Below, piece after piece: positions 61,765 through 64,000 of a DNA stretch of 64,000 nucleotides (positions are counted from its first letter, which is position 1; each line of letters opens with the position of its first letter). The translations under genes and the position numbers were made by a program. The DNA is taken from NCBI RefSeq assembly GCF_900112065.1, contig NZ_FOKE01000007.1:1-64000 (forward strand), in the 5' to 3' direction. The notes beneath the pieces were generated by a model. That model was given only the letters and a program-made list of their open reading frames with translations. It searched no databases and was not told the DNA's origin. The DNA is from Cohnella sp. OV330. GTDB lineage: Bacteria; Bacillota; Bacilli; Paenibacillales; Paenibacillaceae.

Positions 61765-63603
61765 TTGAAGCGAACGATGTTGTATCTATGGATTTTCGCG
61801 CTGGCCGCAGGCTTGGCTATACCCGCTGGCGGTTCAGCTTCGGCGGCGGCGACGCCCTCTTTTAAGGTCGTCGCGTCGACGCATTCGATCAAGCCGAACG
61901 AGCAGCTGACGGTCAAGGTGACCGCGACCGGACTGCCCGAGACGAGCGCCTACGAGATCCGCTTGGCCGTGCGGACGTCGGACGGCGGCGCCGCATCGCT
62001 GACACCGCAGTCGCAGCGCAACCTGCTGCCTGGCGCCGGATTTTCCGCGCGTGCGACCGACGGGGACGTCCTGAAGTTCGCCTATGCGCTGCAGGGCGGG
62101 CAATCGCCGGCGAGCGGCGACGCTGAATTGGCTTCCTTCGCGTTCAAAGGAGCTGGTGCCGGCCAGGTGCGGATCTCCCTGGAGTCGGTGCAGCTGATGG
62201 ACGCGAATCTGGCGGCCTCAACGTACGAGGGGGGCTCGTCCGTCCTCGTGACCGTGTCGGACGGATCGTCGCCTTCGTCGCCCACGCCGAGCGCTTCGCC
62301 GACGGCGGGTCCGTCGGATGGAACGCCGACACCGACCACGCCGTCTCCTGCACCGGCCACGCCATCGCCGTCGCCGACCGCGAGTCCGTCCGCGGGTCCG
62401 TCGGCTTCGCCCGGACCGACGCCGGCGCCGGTGGTCATCGACCTTGCGGCAGAGCCGGATGCCGACGGCGTCGCCGTCGCCCGGCCGCCTGCGGAGCGGC
62501 TGCGCGAGGCGCTGACGTCGGCGCGCGGCGGCACGCTGCGCATCGCCGTCCGGTCGACCGCCGCAGCGGGCACGCTCGCGGTCGATCTGCCGCTCGCCGA
62601 GCTGCGCGGCTCCGACCTGCCGGCGCGGATCGAGATCGATGCCGGCGAGGCGAAGCTCGCCTTCGATCCGGCTCTGCTGTTCGCGCTGACGGGTACGGAC
62701 ACTTCGTCGCTTCGCGTCGGCGCCGGCCGCGCCGATAACGCGGCGATTCCGGAGGCTGCCAAAGCGCGGATCGGCGGCCGTCCGGTCTACGACCTGATCC
62801 TGACGGCCGACGGCAAGAGCCTCGGATCGCTTGGCGATGGCCGGCCCGTGACCGTGAGCCTCCCCTACACGGCCAAGCCGGACGAAGCGCCCGAACGTCT
62901 CGTCGTCTGCTTCGTCGCCGAAGACGGCAGCCTCGGGGTGGTCAAGCACGGCGCATACGATGCCGCGTCGGGACAAATCTCGTTCAAGCCGACGCACTTC
63001 AGCTTATTTGCGATCGTGCAGGCGCCGGCCGCCTTCACAGATCTCGCGCGCGTGCCTTGGGCGCAGCCTGGCATCGAAGCGCTTGCCGCCCGGGGACTCG
63101 CGAGCGGCGTCGGGGAGTCGATGTTCGCGCCGGACAGGCACGTCACCCGCGCGGAGTTCGTCGCGCTGCTCATGAACGTGCTCGCCCCGGCATCACGCGG
63201 GCCGGAGATCGCTCCCGCCTTCTCCGACGTCAAGCCCGGCGCTTGGTACGCAGGCGCCGTGTCCGCGGCTGCCGAACTCGATATCGCGCGCGGCCGCCCG
63301 GACGGCAGCTTCGGCATTCGGGACGAGATCAGCCGCCAAGATATGGCGGTGATGATGGAACGCGCGCTTCGCCTCGCCGGCGTTCGAACCGGCGCCGACG
63401 ACGAAGCGGCGCCGACCGGCAGCCTATCCGCCCTTGCCTTCGCGGACAGCGACGCGATCGCGCCTTATGCGCGCGATGCCGTCGACGCATTGCACGCGGC
63501 CGGCATCCTGACCGGCGTCGGCGGAAGCCGAATCGCGCCGGCCGAGACCGCGACCCGGGCGCAGGCGGCGGTCATGCTGTACCGATTGTACCGGCTTCTG
63601 TAA
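61765..63603 (+). CDS. S-layer-homology surface protein with N-terminal cohesin-like domain (putative anchoring scaffoldin)
   Basis: The 612-residue protein has a signal peptide (about 1-27) and then a beta-rich domain at 31-165. That domain resembles cohesins: SIKPNEQLTVKVTATGL, then SGDAELASFAFKGAGAGQVR. A Pro/Ser/Thr linker (166-222), a beta-rich domain (225-418) often found before SLH repeats and three SLH domains (about 420-612) follow. SLH1 keeps TRAE (VTRAEFVALLM); SLH2 and SLH3 have SRQD and TRAQ. SLH domains bind pyruvylated cell-wall polymer. The layout matches anchoring scaffoldins, which hold dockerin enzymes on the cell. The start is TTG 61765 with AACGGAGG about 9 bases upstream. 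The cohesin call is my reading of the sequence and needs a structure-based check. Confidence 0.8.
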   Translation: MKRTMLYLWIFALAAGLAIPAGGSASAAATPSFKVVASTHSIKPNEQLTVKVTATGLPETSAYEIRLAVRTSDGGAASLTPQSQRNLLPGAGFSARATDGDVLKFAYALQGGQSPASGDAELASFAFKGAGAGQVRISLESVQLMDANLAASTYEGGSSVLVTVSDGSSPSSPTPSASPTAGPSDGTPTPTTPSPAPATPSPSPTASPSAGPSASPGPTPAPVVIDLAAEPDADGVAVARPPAERLREALTSARGGTLRIAVRSTAAAGTLAVDLPLAELRGSDLPARIEIDAGEAKLAFDPALLFALTGTDTSSLRVGAGRADNAAIPEAAKARIGGRPVYDLILTADGKSLGSLGDGRPVTVSLPYTAKPDEAPERLVVCFVAEDGSLGVVKHGAYDAASGQISFKPTHFSLFAIVQAPAAFTDLARVPWAQPGIEALAARGLASGVGESMFAPDRHVTRAEFVALLMNVLAPASRGPEIAPAFSDVKPGAWYAGAVSAAAELDIARGRPDGSFGIRDEISRQDMAVMMERALRLAGVRTGADDEAAPTGSLSALAFADSDAIAPYARDAVDALHAAGILTGVGGSRIAPAETATRAQAAVMLYRLYRLL

Positions 63604-63712
63604 GATTGCGATTGTGTTCACATGGCCTGATTCGCACCAAAGCCCGGCTTCCGAAGGCGCGATATTTCCGCCGCGTTGCCGGGTTTTTTACGCGTTCGTC
63701 GCGCTGCTTCCG

Positions 63713-64000
63713 TCACCTGCCCATGGCCTGCAGCACGTCGCTGATCTTGCGGCTATGGGATAGTACGCCATAGTTCATCCAGGCCAGAAAATCGACCTCG
63801 TATGCGCGGCCCGCTCTGACGGCGGGCAGGCTTTGCCAAACGTCGGAATCGAGCAGTTCCCGGCCCTCTCCGTGGCCCTCGAAGGTCACGAACAAATGAT
63901 CGGCATCCAGCTCCTTCAGTTCCTCAAGCGACAGATTGACCCTTCGAACGCCGGAAGCCATCCTGCGCACGATGTCCGGCTCGGTTAGACCGAGACCGCG
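63713..64000 (-). CDS. FecB/BtuF-like periplasmic-binding domain, C-terminal part (runs off right edge)
   Basis: The frame is open from the window edge and ends at 63713, giving 95 residues. The fragment reads LEELKELDADHLFVTFEG, then SDVWQSLPAVRAGRAYEVD and a Tyr-Gly-Ser-rich tail. This is the C-terminal lobe of class III binding proteins for iron-siderophores or cobalamin. In Paenibacillaceae such domains are often fused to AraC regulators or are lipoproteins; the N-terminus is outside the window. It is unrelated to the polysaccharide locus and marks its right boundary. Confidence 0.8.
   Translation of the reverse strand, partial: RGLGLTEPDIVRRMASGVRRVNLSLEELKELDADHLFVTFEGHGEGRELLDSDVWQSLPAVRAGRAYEVDFLAWMNYGVLSHSRKISDVLQAMGR

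Noticed and set aside
62263..62431. Pro/Ser/Thr-rich tract in the SLH protein as a DNA repeat
   Set aside because: It is a flexible protein linker of irregular sequence, not a regular DNA repeat.
63640..63690. Terminator GCCCGGC...GCCGGG-TTTTTT between the SLH gene and the right-edge gene
   Set aside because: The stem is short and the loop nearly 30 bases, so it is too weak to call although the T-run is good.

Overview
The window is about 64 kb of high-GC DNA, apparently chromosomal. It comes from a spore-forming, Gram-positive member of the Paenibacillaceae; Cohnella or Paenibacillus is the best guess. The evidence is a complete gerA-type germination operon, paired LplB/CarB-type sugar permeases without their own ATPase, AraC-type regulators carrying transmembrane sensors, very large multidomain secreted enzymes and an SLH-domain surface protein. 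I saw no tRNA, rRNA, CRISPR array or prophage. Nearly all genes lie on the + strand; the exceptions are a secreted lyase (36546-41822), a regulator (53818-55224) and a partial binding protein at the right edge.

Left flank (1-8 kb). The window opens with the 3' end of an IS110-type transposase. A pair of CBO0543-like membrane protein genes follows, the second broken by one in-frame stop. Next come the three-gene germination receptor operon, a tandem class II aldolase with a degenerate second half, a decayed agmatine-deiminase-like gene and an FAH-family hydrolase.

First carbohydrate block (8-22.7 kb). A two-component system (sensor kinase plus AraC-type response regulator) precedes a sugar-binding lipoprotein and two permeases. 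These are followed by an unrecognised, possibly TIM-barrel protein, an IlvD/EDD dehydratase, an M81 (MlrC-like) peptidase homologue, an SDR oxidoreductase and a class III aminotransferase. Spacing is tight and several genes overlap by ATGA, so this reads as one long operon with a hairpin between binding protein and permeases.

Second block (22.8-47.6 kb). It holds a 2007-residue heparinase II/III-like secreted lyase, a GH78 alpha-L-rhamnosidase, an SGNH hydrolase, an alpha/beta hydrolase, a D-2-hydroxyacid dehydrogenase and a regulator joining a GntR DNA-binding domain to an ABC solute-binding domain. On the opposite strand is a 1758-residue lyase with carbohydrate-binding, cohesin and dockerin modules. 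A GH106-like rhamnosidase and a membrane-bound AraC regulator close the block.

Third block (47.6-64 kb). It holds a second binding protein/permease set, a GH20-like hexosaminidase, a second GntR-solute-binding fusion, a 2036-residue lyase with two cohesin-like domains and a dockerin, and immediately after it an SLH protein whose N-terminus looks like a cohesin.

Taken together this looks like a Gram-positive polysaccharide utilisation locus for a rhamnose-containing, uronic-acid-containing and probably esterified polymer. Lyases cut it outside the cell, two ABC systems import the fragments, intracellular GH78/GH106/GH20 enzymes and esterases trim them, and dehydratase/SDR/FAH/aldolase enzymes may process the sugar acids. 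The most unusual proposal is that the dockerin- and cohesin-bearing lyases assemble with each other and attach to the cell through the SLH-cohesin protein, a small cellulosome-like assembly built around polysaccharide lyases. That proposal is an inference from domain architecture.
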